Source: a virus. From it: a DNA stretch of 64,000 nucleotides. Position 1 is the stretch's first letter. The number at the start of each line of letters is the position of its first letter. The position numbers and the translations under genes were made by a program. Positions 24,597 to 31,412 of this stretch are shown piece after piece. The stretch spans positions 1-64,000 of IMG/VR virus record IMGVR_UViG_3300032770_000022. One strand, written 5' to 3'. Below the pieces are notes generated by a model, which was not told the origin of the DNA, made no database searches, and saw nothing but the letters and a program-made list of their open reading frames with translations.

Positions 24597-25372
24597 TGTC
24601 GCGCAAGCGGGTGCCCTGGGACGGGCCCTATCCGTCGCCGGGCGAGTACCTCCAGACGCGCACGGCCGAGACCGCGCTGCTGATCCGCTCCGTCGAGCCT
24701 CTGGCCCGGCAGGACATATCCGGCGCCCGGCTGGTACTCGAGCTCGTCTCCGTCGCCCGCGACGCGATCCCGTTCGGCTCGGTTATCCACCCCTGGCCGC
24801 GTTTCCAGACGCACGAACTGGAAGGCCCGGCGCGCGTGCGCCAGGTCGTAAGCGGCTCGGCGGCGGTCATGCGCGCGACATGGAGGGACCCGGACGACAT
24901 CAGGCCCACGGCGGCGCGCAGGGCGCGGGAGATCACCGGCTGGCGCGCGTTCTGTCCGCTGCGACGGATGGCGGCGAACCGTGGCAGCGACATCACGGAG
25001 CGCCAGATACTCGCCGCCGACCATCTGCGCTGCCTCGCTGAGCAGGCCCTGGTCGGGTTCTCCGGCCGGTCGATGGAGGCGGTCACGATCGGGTTCGGGC
25101 CGCGCGATGGTCCCACGGCGGCGGCGCTCGCCCAGGCCTATGCGTGCCTGGACTTCGCCCGGGCGATGCGGCGATTCGACGGGCGGCAGCGCGCGCTGAT
25201 CACCCACGTGGTGCTGCTGTGCCGCCCGCTGGCGGCGTGGTGCGCCCAGGCGGGACAATCCCTGCCCGGAGAGACGAGGCGGCTCCTGGACGCTCTGGCG
25301 CGGCTGGAGGGGCACTTCGCGAGCGAAGTCGATCGGGCAATAGCGGGCGAGAGGTTGGTAAGGGCCGCGTGA
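24596..25372 (+). CDS. Hypothetical protein, possible late regulator
   Basis: 258 residues, Arg/Ala-rich and helical. The stretch DITERQILAADHLRCLAEQAL and the C-terminal pattern DGRQRALITHVVLLCRPLAAW resemble the DUF6456-like helical domain of alphaproteobacterial regulators, but the match is weak and from memory. As the last gene of the early rightward operon it occupies the place where a late-gene activator is often found. The ATG overlaps the methyltransferase stop. Confidence 0.45.
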   Translation: MSRKRVPWDGPYPSPGEYLQTRTAETALLIRSVEPLARQDISGARLVLELVSVARDAIPFGSVIHPWPRFQTHELEGPARVRQVVSGSAAVMRATWRDPDDIRPTAARRAREITGWRAFCPLRRMAANRGSDITERQILAADHLRCLAEQALVGFSGRSMEAVTIGFGPRDGPTAAALAQAYACLDFARAMRRFDGRQRALITHVVLLCRPLAAWCAQAGQSLPGETRRLLDALARLEGHFASEVDRAIAGERLVRAA

Positions 25373-25404
25373 TCGTGGTATGGTGCGCCCGGCCATCAAG
25401 AACG

Positions 25405-25480
25405 CTCGTGCGTGAGGTGTCCTCTGTGAATGAGGCCCGGCAGGGTCCAATCTCCCTTGGTTCCCATCCCTGCCGGCGCT
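25405..25480 (-). promoter_or_regulatory. Orphan copy of the hairpin plus CAGAGGAC element
   Basis: Read on the minus strand, CCGGCAGGG...CCCTGCCGG (25437-25445 with 25468-25476) forms a 9-bp stem with an inner CCAA/TTGG pair, followed after 8 nt by CACAGAGGACA. This is the order seen before three genes of the 26-28 kb operon, but here no start codon follows. The gap 25373-25650 holds this element and the TTGACA-ACGGAAC repeat at 25585; I see no gene. Confidence 0.4.
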
Positions 25481-25584
25481 TCACGCGAATCGCTCCCGCG
25501 AAGTTGTGCATCTGGACGGATCGGCGCCGTGCGCAGGAAATCTCTGTGCCATCGGCGCTTTCCCCCCGCGTCGCTCGCGGATAC

Positions 25585-25597
25585 TTGACAACGGAAC
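25585..25597 (+). repeat. Third copy of the TTGACA-ACGGAAC element
   Basis: TTGACAACGGAAC differs from the copies at 2767 and 33082 by one missing A. It lies just after the early operon and before the minus-strand terminator, with no gene of its own downstream. Confidence 0.35.
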
Positions 25598-25650
25598 TGA
25601 GATTCGGGCAGGCTTTCTGACAGATTGGCGAAATTGCTGCCCGATGGGCA

Positions 25651-25688
25651 CGAAAAAAGGCGGCCAGGAATCTCTCCCCGGCCGCCTT
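25651..25688 (-). terminator. Rho-independent terminator of the DUF932 operon
   Basis: AAGGCGGCC (25657-25665) pairs with GGCCGCCTT (25680-25688). On the minus strand the 9-bp stem is followed by six T residues, a classical intrinsic terminator. It ends the operon that starts near 28843. Confidence 0.85.
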
Positions 25689-25703
25689 GTCAGGCGAAAT
25701 CAG

Positions 25704-25844
25704 CTACTGGCAGGCGACGTTAGTCGCGATCTTGTAAGCAGCCAGAAACAGCAGCGTGGCTAAACTCAGCCCCACCAACGACACAGCGATCATTGCAAAA
25801 TTCATTACTGCATCCAGCAGGGTAAACTGTTCTTTGGTTCTCAT
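25704..25844 (-). CDS. Small single-span membrane protein
   Basis: 46 residues from the ATG at 25844, preceded by GGAGG. One hydrophobic helix (about residues 12-36: NFAMIAVSLVGLSLATLLFL). Last gene before the terminator. Could be an exclusion or stress-type membrane peptide; function unknown. Confidence 0.55.
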   Translation of the reverse strand: MRTKEQFTLLDAVMNFAMIAVSLVGLSLATLLFLAAYKIATNVACQ

Positions 25845-26065
25845 GCCCTGATCCTCCGTTGTATCAGCTTCAATTCCACGCGCTCGGCGCGGCAGTTCGA
25901 GCATAGCCGGGCGATCTCGCCCTCGGGCGACAGCCCGCACACCCATTGTCCGCAGTTGCAGCAGTCGAAGCCGGTCGGATCGGTCGGCGACGGCGGATGG
26001 CGGTTGCGCGTCAGTTTCTCCCTGGCACCCTGCTCGCGGGTGCTGTAGCGCACGATGGCGTCCAT
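25841..26065 (-). CDS. Zinc-ribbon protein
   Basis: 74 residues. CCNCGQWVCGL and LCSNCRAE (about residues 35-62) make a four-Cys zinc ribbon followed by a basic helix (ERVELKLIQRRIRA). It overlaps both neighbours. Probable small DNA-binding protein. Confidence 0.55.
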   Translation of the reverse strand: MDAIVRYSTREQGAREKLTRNRHPPSPTDPTGFDCCNCGQWVCGLSPEGEIARLCSNCRAERVELKLIQRRIRA

Positions 26066-26283
26066 CAGCCGCCTCCCTGGTTGATGACGTTCGTGGCCCA
26101 GATCGACGCGTCGAGCAGTTCCTCCCAGACGCGCTCGGGGATGGGCTGGCGCTGGATGTTGCGATTGATGACCATCGCCGCCGCGTCGCGCAGACGGCGC
26201 AGCGCGTCGAGCTTGATGTCGTCCTCGATCACGGAGATCGCGTCGGCGATCAGTCCGCGCGAAACCGGAAACTTGTCGCTCAT
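26065..26283 (-). CDS. Small hypothetical protein
   Basis: 72 residues from the ATG at 26283, preceded by the CAGAGGACAAC ribosome site and the double-hairpin element at 26306-26349. Helical (LIADAISVIEDDIKLDALRRLRDAAAMV). Function unknown. Confidence 0.55.
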   Translation of the reverse strand: MSDKFPVSRGLIADAISVIEDDIKLDALRRLRDAAAMVINRNIQRQPIPERVWEELLDASIWATNVINQGGG

Positions 26284-26356
26284 TGTCGGTTGTCCTCTGT
26301 GGTTCCCTGGCTGGTCCAGGCAGATGCAGCGGACGTTCCGCTGCATCTGTCGCGGA
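26284..26356 (-). promoter_or_regulatory. Double-hairpin intergenic element, copy 1
   Basis: Minus-strand order: stop codon, TCCGCGAC, a 13-bp perfect stem (26321-26333 with 26337-26349), a 5-bp stem CCTGG/CCAGG (26306-26310 with 26316-26320), CAGAGGAC, ATG. Two related spacers occur at 26816 and 28037. The hairpins may protect or separate transcripts or regulate translation. Confidence 0.6.
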
Positions 26357-26815
26357 TCAGGCTGTGATGCGGGGACATGCTCCATCGTTCTTGATGACCC
26401 GTTGGACGCGGTCGATGACATCGCCCGGCGTGATCTTCCACGATCTGTTCGGATACGAATCCGGGTCGAACAGGTACGCCGCGGCGCTCTTGGTGATGTC
26501 GTAGAATTCGGCCGCCGCCTCATAGTCCATGCTTCCTGCGAAGCAGGGCGTGCAACGCAGTCCGGTGTTTCCTTTCAGCCTTTCGTTGTATTCCTCGATG
26601 GTGTGGATGGTGTTGCCTAGGACGTCTCCGCCGAGGTAGACGCGCAGGCTAAGACCTGCGGCCTGCATCAGCGGATCGAGCGCGGCGTAGCCGAAGGCAC
26701 ACGCGACCGTGCCGCATGCCTCTCGTTCGATCCACGAACCCATGTTGAACGCGAGATGCTGTTCCTCGACGCGGCGCAGGATCGCGATCTGGTGCTGTAG
26801 TCTGTCTAGGTTCAT
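26357..26815 (-). CDS. Hypothetical protein with CGTVACAFG motif
   Basis: 152 residues from the ATG at 26815. WIEREACGTVACAFGYAAL (about residues 28-46) carries the Cys-x-x-x-x-Cys-Gly motif of small phage proteins of unknown function; two further Cys (LRCTPC) follow. The gene is flanked on both sides by double-hairpin elements. Confidence 0.5.
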   Translation of the reverse strand: MNLDRLQHQIAILRRVEEQHLAFNMGSWIEREACGTVACAFGYAALDPLMQAAGLSLRVYLGGDVLGNTIHTIEEYNERLKGNTGLRCTPCFAGSMDYEAAAEFYDITKSAAAYLFDPDSYPNRSWKITPGDVIDRVQRVIKNDGACPRITA

Positions 26816-26905
26816 TTCGGTTGGTCCTCTGCTCGGGTTGTCCTGGACTGGTCCAGGCGGAAGGGGCAACGCACCCTTTCGGATGCGTGCCCCTGCCGTC
26901 GCGGA
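26816..26905 (-). promoter_or_regulatory. Double-hairpin intergenic element, copy 2
   Basis: After the DUF932 stop: TCCGCGACGGCA, a 10-bp stem with one bulge (26863-26873 with 26884-26893), a small stem CCTGGA/TCCAGG (26842-26847 with 26852-26857), then CAGAGGAC and the ATG at 26815. Flanks match copy 1 closely while the stem sequences differ and still pair. Confidence 0.6.
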
Positions 26906-28036
26906 TCAGGCTGCGATGCGGCGACGTGCCGGCGCGTTGTCCTGCGCCGTCGCGATCTGCTTCCACTCTCCCGGACCCAGATCAATTATCTCGCCGCCGA
27001 TGCGTTCGAATTCACTCGCACGGTCGTAATTCTCCAGGTCCTCGGCGGCGCGCGTGATGCTGTTGAACAAGCCATAGCGGGTTAACGATCCGCCCTCGAT
27101 CAGATGCCGCAGCACCCCGCCCTGCTCCGTCTCGGTCATGCCGAAGCGGCGCGCGGCGAACTCCACCACCTTGACCGGATCGCCCTCGATCTTCTGGGCG
27201 ACGGTTTCGGTGATCTTGGCGATGCGCGCCTGGAAACGCGCCTCGTCGAACGCGGCCCGCGCGACGTCGCGGACCTGCATCCACAGCGCCTTGTCGGTCT
27301 GCGCCCTGGTCTCGTCCGACAGCAGTTCCATCACCCCGTCGCCGGCGGCGATCTCGTGCCGCGCGCCGACGTGGCGCCGCTTCATGCTCTCGGTCTTGAA
27401 CACGGCGAGATTGGTGCAGGCCCGCGTCCACACGGCGGTCTCCACGCTGATCGCGCCAGCGCCCACCTCCGAGTTGGAGATGACGATGGCGGGGACGCAG
27501 GTGTCGAAGATCGTGTGGCTGCCGTCGCCCATGCGCCCGCGCGGGATGTCCGCGTTGATGCTCTGGTCGACCGCCTTGAGGTAGAGCCGCCGCTCCGTAA
27601 GCTCGCAGGAGATGACCTCCAGCCTGAGGTCGGCGAACACGGGCAGCACCGCCTCCGCCAGATCGACGTTCTCCAGCGGGCGGTACTTGTCGGACAGCAG
27701 CGCTCGCACGTTGCCGTCCATCGCCCTGACCAGCCTATTCTCGTGCTTGAGGTCGAACCAGGTGTTGACGTTCTGCACGAGCAGGTGCGGCGCCTCGGCG
27801 AGCATGCGGTCGTAGTACTTGCCGGGGATTTCCGTGTAGGTGCCGATCTGGTCGTGGGCGAGCGAGTTGATCCCGAACACGTCGCGGTCGCCGACGCCGA
27901 GCAGCACGCCTGACGGCCTGTCCGGGTTCTTGACGAGCATCGCGATGTCCTGGGTGGACGCCACGAGGTCGCGCTTGGCGTTCTGCTGCCGATCGATCTC
28001 GATCGCGAGGTCGGTCAGTGATTTGCCGGTCTTCAT
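26906..28036 (-). CDS. DUF932 family phage/plasmid-like protein
   Basis: 376 residues from the ATG at 28036. GVGDRDVFGINSLAHDQIGTY, IPGKYYDRMLAEAP, ALLSDKYRPLENVDL and the middle SNSEVGAGAISVETAVWTRACTN are DUF932 landmarks. The family is widespread on phages and plasmids; the activity is not established. It is the largest gene of the operon and the likely reason for its separate control. Confidence 0.85.
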   Translation of the reverse strand: MKTGKSLTDLAIEIDRQQNAKRDLVASTQDIAMLVKNPDRPSGVLLGVGDRDVFGINSLAHDQIGTYTEIPGKYYDRMLAEAPHLLVQNVNTWFDLKHENRLVRAMDGNVRALLSDKYRPLENVDLAEAVLPVFADLRLEVISCELTERRLYLKAVDQSINADIPRGRMGDGSHTIFDTCVPAIVISNSEVGAGAISVETAVWTRACTNLAVFKTESMKRRHVGARHEIAAGDGVMELLSDETRAQTDKALWMQVRDVARAAFDEARFQARIAKITETVAQKIEGDPVKVVEFAARRFGMTETEQGGVLRHLIEGGSLTRYGLFNSITRAAEDLENYDRASEFERIGGEIIDLGPGEWKQIATAQDNAPARRRIAA

Positions 28037-28119
28037 TGTGTTTGTGTCCTCTGTTGGTGTCCTTGCTCCTGGCAAGGCGGTAGCAGCGCCACCTCGCGAT
28101 GCGCGCTGCTGCCGTCACG
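28037..28119 (-). promoter_or_regulatory. Double-hairpin intergenic element, copy 3
   Basis: After the HTH stop: GTGACGGCAG, a long stem (28079-28089 with 28103-28113; core AGCAGCGC/GCGCTGCT), a small stem CCTTGC/GCAAGG (28061-28066 with 28072-28077), then CAGAGGAC and the DUF932 ATG at 28036. Same architecture as copies 1 and 2 with different paired bases. Confidence 0.6.
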
Positions 28120-28317
28120 TCAGGATGAAAGCAGCCACTCACGGCATTCTGGCGACCGCTCAGCCAGCACCAGCAGTCGCCGCGTCGGCTCAGGTATCCT
28201 CATCGTGCCGGCGAGGTAGCGTTCGGCTGTTCTGGTATCGACGCCCACCAGCCGCGCGAGAGCGCCCACGGTGAGGCCCAGGCGCTCCCGGTAGGCGCGC
28301 AGTTCCTCGGCGGTCAC
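28120..28317 (-). CDS. XRE-family HTH regulator
   Basis: 65 residues. MTAEELRAYRERLGLTVGALARLVGVDTRTAERYLAGTMRIPEPTRRLL is a textbook XRE helix-turn-helix. Probable autoregulator of the DUF932 operon, lying between the operon promoter and DUF932. It overlaps the upstream gene by ATGA. Confidence 0.75.
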   Translation of the reverse strand: MTAEELRAYRERLGLTVGALARLVGVDTRTAERYLAGTMRIPEPTRRLLVLAERSPECREWLLSS

Positions 28318-28607
28318 AGCGACCCGCCGTCCGCGTCGCCCTCGGCCTCGGCCTTGGCTGGCGAGGTATCTGCCTTCCTGGGCCTACCCGGCCGTTTCCG
28401 ACCGTCTCCGTTGAGCCGGGCAATCAAGTCGCGCACCTCGTCCAGCCGCGCCTGGGTCATCGCCAGTTGCATGCCGTGTTTCGCCTCATCGGCGACAAGC
28501 TGGCGTTCCCGCTCCAGCAACGCGGCCAGAGCGGGTGACACAGAGGTCTCGTCCATCGGTATCCTCCGGTTGTTGCGGGTCGGTCGGTAGGCGGTGACGA
28601 TCGTCAT
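28314..28607 (-). CDS. Small coiled-coil protein with AT-hook-like tail
   Basis: 97 residues from the ATG at 28607 (overlaps the upstream stop); an ATG at 28556 preceded by GGAGG is an alternative. Heptads in PALAALLERERQLVADEAKHG, then RKRPGRPRKADTS, an AT-hook-like GRP core. Likely DNA-associated; function unknown. Confidence 0.5.
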   Translation of the reverse strand: MTIVTAYRPTRNNRRIPMDETSVSPALAALLERERQLVADEAKHGMQLAMTQARLDEVRDLIARLNGDGRKRPGRPRKADTSPAKAEAEGDADGGSL

Positions 28608-28843
28608 GACTGCTTGCTCCTGGAGTAGGCCAGAACTTCCTCCATCTCGGTCTCCAGCGCCTCGATCTGCTGGACGAGCCAAGCGGCATCTTCAGCGTGG
28701 AAATCCTGCGGATTGCGGATGAGCGCCTGCCAGGCATTGTGCTTGATGCTCGCCAGTCGTTCCTCGCGGGTGAAAGGGCGTTCTTTCCAGGCCCGGTCCT
28801 GGCGATCGTGGATCGCATCCATGCGGGCTGCGTAGTTGGTCAT
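28604..28843 (-). CDS. Hypothetical protein, first gene of the DUF932 operon
   Basis: 79 residues, helical and charged (ALIRNPQDFHAEDAAWLVQQIEALETEMEEVLA). Ribosome site AAAGGAGCAAG before the ATG. The promoter at 28888-28916 lies just upstream. Confidence 0.55.
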   Translation of the reverse strand: MTNYAARMDAIHDRQDRAWKERPFTREERLASIKHNAWQALIRNPQDFHAEDAAWLVQQIEALETEMEEVLAYSRSKQS

Positions 28844-28887
28844 CTTGCTTGCTCCTTTGGTCCGGCATGAACGCCGCGACAGGAAGC

Positions 28888-28916
28888 AATATACCCGACG
28901 ATCCGCCGGTGTGCAA
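28888..28916 (-). promoter_or_regulatory. Sigma-70-type promoter of the DUF932 operon
   Basis: Minus strand: TTGCAC (28911-28916), exactly 17 nt, TATATT (28888-28893). Five of six consensus bases in each box apart from the last two of the -35. It is the best promoter in the window and stands 45 nt before the first gene. Confidence 0.75.
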
Positions 28917-28946
28917 TAGGCTTGAAATGGAAAAGGCCCGAAAACA

Positions 28947-28982
28947 GAGCGGGAGCCGCATCAGTTGACACGACTCCCGCTC
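28947..28982 (-). terminator. Inverted repeat, possible terminator for minus-strand readthrough
   Basis: GAGCGGGAG (28947-28955) pairs with CTCCCGCTC (28974-28982), 18-nt loop. On the minus strand it is followed by TGTTTTC. It would insulate the DUF932 operon promoter from upstream transcription. The loop contains a TTGACA on the plus strand. Confidence 0.5.
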
Positions 28983-29357
28983 CGGCGTTCAGATGGAGGG
29001 GTCAGACAGCGTTTCCAGCGCTCCTGACCACGGACCCGATGCGTGCAGGCGCTATCGTTCCGCTGGCCTCTCTCCCGGTCATATGCCGGTTTTGGGCCGC
29101 CGAAACAAGCCCCGCCAACGCGACGTTCCCGTGAAAGGGTCAATGGAGTTGCGTTGCGGGATCAGCCACCGGACAACCCGGCATGTCGCTCCCCGCCGCC
29201 CGGCGGCTTCGCATGAAAAGCTGGCGCGCACGCGTCGGCAGTGGGGATCGCCGCAAACTGCCGTCCCCTGAGAGGCCCCGGTAGCTCGCCTCGCTGGGAA
29301 TGCCTCGATCGACGGCCGCAAGGCCAAAGGAGCGCGGAACGCCGCAAGGCACGGGTC

Positions 29358-29486
29358 ATGGTCGAACGCCCCGATCCGCATGGCGAGTGTCTGGGACCAG
29401 ACTGCGGGACGGTCGGGCGTATCCAGATCACATCTTCCCATGAGGGAAGGTGTGTCCAGAAGCCGCCAGCGAACAATCAGGCGTAA
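29358..29486 (+). CDS. Tiny Cys-containing ORF upstream of terminase (uncertain)
   Basis: 42 codons from the ATG at 29358. ECLGPDCGTVGRI and GRCVQ give three cysteines. No clear ribosome site and no family. The stretch 28983-29357 before it holds no convincing gene or RNA: it is GC-rich with short open frames on both strands. Confidence 0.3.
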   Translation: MVERPDPHGECLGPDCGTVGRIQITSSHEGRCVQKPPANNQA

Positions 29487-29508
29487 GCCACTGACAAGGA
29501 GGCAATCA

Positions 29509-29574
29509 TGCAGGCCGCGCGCACCTTTGCTGAGATCGCTGCCGAGCGGATTTGGGCGCTCGCTGCGGCTTAGG
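29509..29574 (+). CDS. Possible leader peptide before terminase
   Basis: 21 codons (MQAARTFAEIAAERIWALAA, then Ala) behind a perfect AAGGAGG ribosome site spaced 6 nt from the ATG, ending 16 nt before the small terminase gene. The strength of the ribosome site suggests it is translated, perhaps coupling translation to terminase. Confidence 0.4.
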
Positions 29575-29590
29575 CTGCAGGGTTCTTCGT

Positions 29591-30088
29591 ATGTCTATTG
29601 GTCCTGACGACAAACCAGAGGAACAAAAGCCGCCGGAAAGGAACAAGGGCGGCCGGCCTCGTTACCAGCCGAAACCGCAGGACAGGCAACTCGTTCATGC
29701 CCTCCATGCCCACGGTTTCAGCCTTCGGTTTATCGCCAAGAAAGTCGGCATCGATGTGACCACGCTGCGCAAGGCGTTCCGCGAGGACCTCCGCCAGGCG
29801 CATGAAGAGATCAAAGCGGCGATGGTCGCCTCGCTCCTGCGGTCAGCCAACGGCGGAGCCTGGGGTGCAGCGAAGTACTGGCTCATGTGCTTCGGCGGGC
29901 CTGAATGGAAGCCGCCCAGGGAAGCTGAGGACGTACTGCCGCCAGGCGCGAACGCCGGGAACACCACCATCGTCATCCGGGGCGGGCTGCCGCCGCAGGT
30001 TTACACCGACGCCGGGCCGGACATCGAGGGCGTGCCCCCGAAGATGAACGGCAGGGGCAATGGTGCAGACCCAGACCATCCAGCTTGA
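29591..30088 (+). CDS. terS: Small terminase subunit
   Basis: 165 residues from the ATG at 29591. RNKGGRPRYQPKPQDRQLVHALHAHGFSLRFIAKKVGIDVTTLRKAFREDL contains an AT-hook-like start and a helix-turn-helix typical of small terminases, followed by a helical oligomerisation region (MVASLLRSANGGAWGAAKYWLMCFGGPEW) common in this group. It recognises packaging sites and feeds DNA to the large subunit, whose gene overlaps it by 29 nt. Confidence 0.75.
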   Translation: MSIGPDDKPEEQKPPERNKGGRPRYQPKPQDRQLVHALHAHGFSLRFIAKKVGIDVTTLRKAFREDLRQAHEEIKAAMVASLLRSANGGAWGAAKYWLMCFGGPEWKPPREAEDVLPPGANAGNTTIVIRGGLPPQVYTDAGPDIEGVPPKMNGRGNGADPDHPA

Positions 30089-31412
30089 CGCCCATCGCTC
30101 GAAGGGCTGGCGCGCATCGCAGAAGCGGCGGGACGGAGGGCTGGAGCTAGAGCTCGACCTGCCCACGCTGCACGAGGACCAGGCGCGGGCCTACAACATG
30201 CCGGCGCGGTTCAAGGCGATCCGGGCGGGCAGGCGCTGGGGCAAGACGAGTCTTGCAGAGCTGGTCGCGATCGACGCGGCGGTGCGCGGCGAGTACGTGG
30301 GCTGGTTCGCCCCTGAGTACAAGTTCCTGTCGGAAGCCTATACCGACATCGCCGGGCAGATGGCGCCGCTGATCTGGTCATCGTCCAAGGTCGAGGGCGT
30401 GATGCGCACTACGACAGGCGGGCGCATCGACTTCTGGTCGCTGGACAATGAGCGCGCGGGCCGGTCGAGGCGCTACCACAAGGTCATTATCGACGAGGGC
30501 GCGTTCACCAAGCCGAACATGATGGACATCTGGGACAAGTCCATCCGGCCCACGCTGGTCGACTACCGAGGCTCCGCGCTGGTCACGTCCAACACGAACG
30601 GCATCGACGCGACCAACTTCTTCTACTCGATCTGCAACGACCCGAAGCACCAGTTCAAGCAGTACCACGCGCCGACGCACCGCAATCCGTACATGCCGGC
30701 GGACGAGCTCGCGGAGATCGAGGCGAAGACGCACCCGCTGGTCTATCAGCAGGAATACCTCGCCGAGTTCGTGGACTGGTCGGGGCAGGCGTTCTTCAGC
30801 CAGATGTCGCTGCTCGACAAGGACGGCCACGCCTATCCCTATCCGGTCGTGTGCGACGCGGTGTTCGCGGTGGCCGACACCGCGATCAAGGACAAGAGTG
30901 AGAACGACGGAACTGCGGTGACGTTTTACGGCCGCAACCGCGCGGTGCCCGGCGTGCCGCTGCTGATCCTGGACTGGGACATCATCCAGGTGCAGGGATC
31001 GCTGCTCGAGGTCTGGCTCGCCAAGGTGTTCGAGCGCCTGGAGCAATTGGCGAAGATGTGCCGGGCGCGGCACGGCTCGGTAGGTGCATGGATCGAGGAC
31101 AAGGGATCGGGTACGATCCTGCTACAGCAGGCACGCAGGCGGGGCTGGGACGCGCACCCGATCGACAACGACCTGACGAAGCTCGGCAAAGACGCCAGGG
31201 CGATCAACGTCTCGGGCTACGTGCATCGCGGCATGGTCAAGTTCACGCAGCCCGCTTACGACCGCGTGGTGACCTACAAGGGCGTAACGCGCAACCATCT
31301 GCTCGCCCAGGTCGTCGGCTACCGTGTGGGCATCGACAGCGGCGCGGACGACGCGCTGGACACGTTCACCTACGGCGTGGCTATCGCGCTCGGTGATGCC
31401 AAGGGGTTCTGA
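30060..31412 (+). CDS. terL: Large terminase subunit (ATPase/nuclease)
   Basis: 450 residues. Walker A AGRRWGKT (56-63), Walker B KVIIDEGAF, coupling motif LVTSNTNG; the nuclease domain shows VADTAIKDKSENDGTA, AWIEDKGSGTILL and DDALDTFTYGVA with the acidic residues expected for an RNase H-type fold. It drives DNA into the prohead and cuts it. The stop overlaps the portal start. Confidence 0.92.
   Translation: MVQTQTIQLDAHRSKGWRASQKRRDGGLELELDLPTLHEDQARAYNMPARFKAIRAGRRWGKTSLAELVAIDAAVRGEYVGWFAPEYKFLSEAYTDIAGQMAPLIWSSSKVEGVMRTTTGGRIDFWSLDNERAGRSRRYHKVIIDEGAFTKPNMMDIWDKSIRPTLVDYRGSALVTSNTNGIDATNFFYSICNDPKHQFKQYHAPTHRNPYMPADELAEIEAKTHPLVYQQEYLAEFVDWSGQAFFSQMSLLDKDGHAYPYPVVCDAVFAVADTAIKDKSENDGTAVTFYGRNRAVPGVPLLILDWDIIQVQGSLLEVWLAKVFERLEQLAKMCRARHGSVGAWIEDKGSGTILLQQARRRGWDAHPIDNDLTKLGKDARAINVSGYVHRGMVKFTQPAYDRVVTYKGVTRNHLLAQVVGYRVGIDSGADDALDTFTYGVAIALGDAKGF

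Noticed and set aside
29080-29480. Possible tRNA or RNA gene before terminase (GGTAGCTC near 29280)
   Set aside because: No acceptor stem or T-arm can be paired around it, and no conserved structure is apparent.
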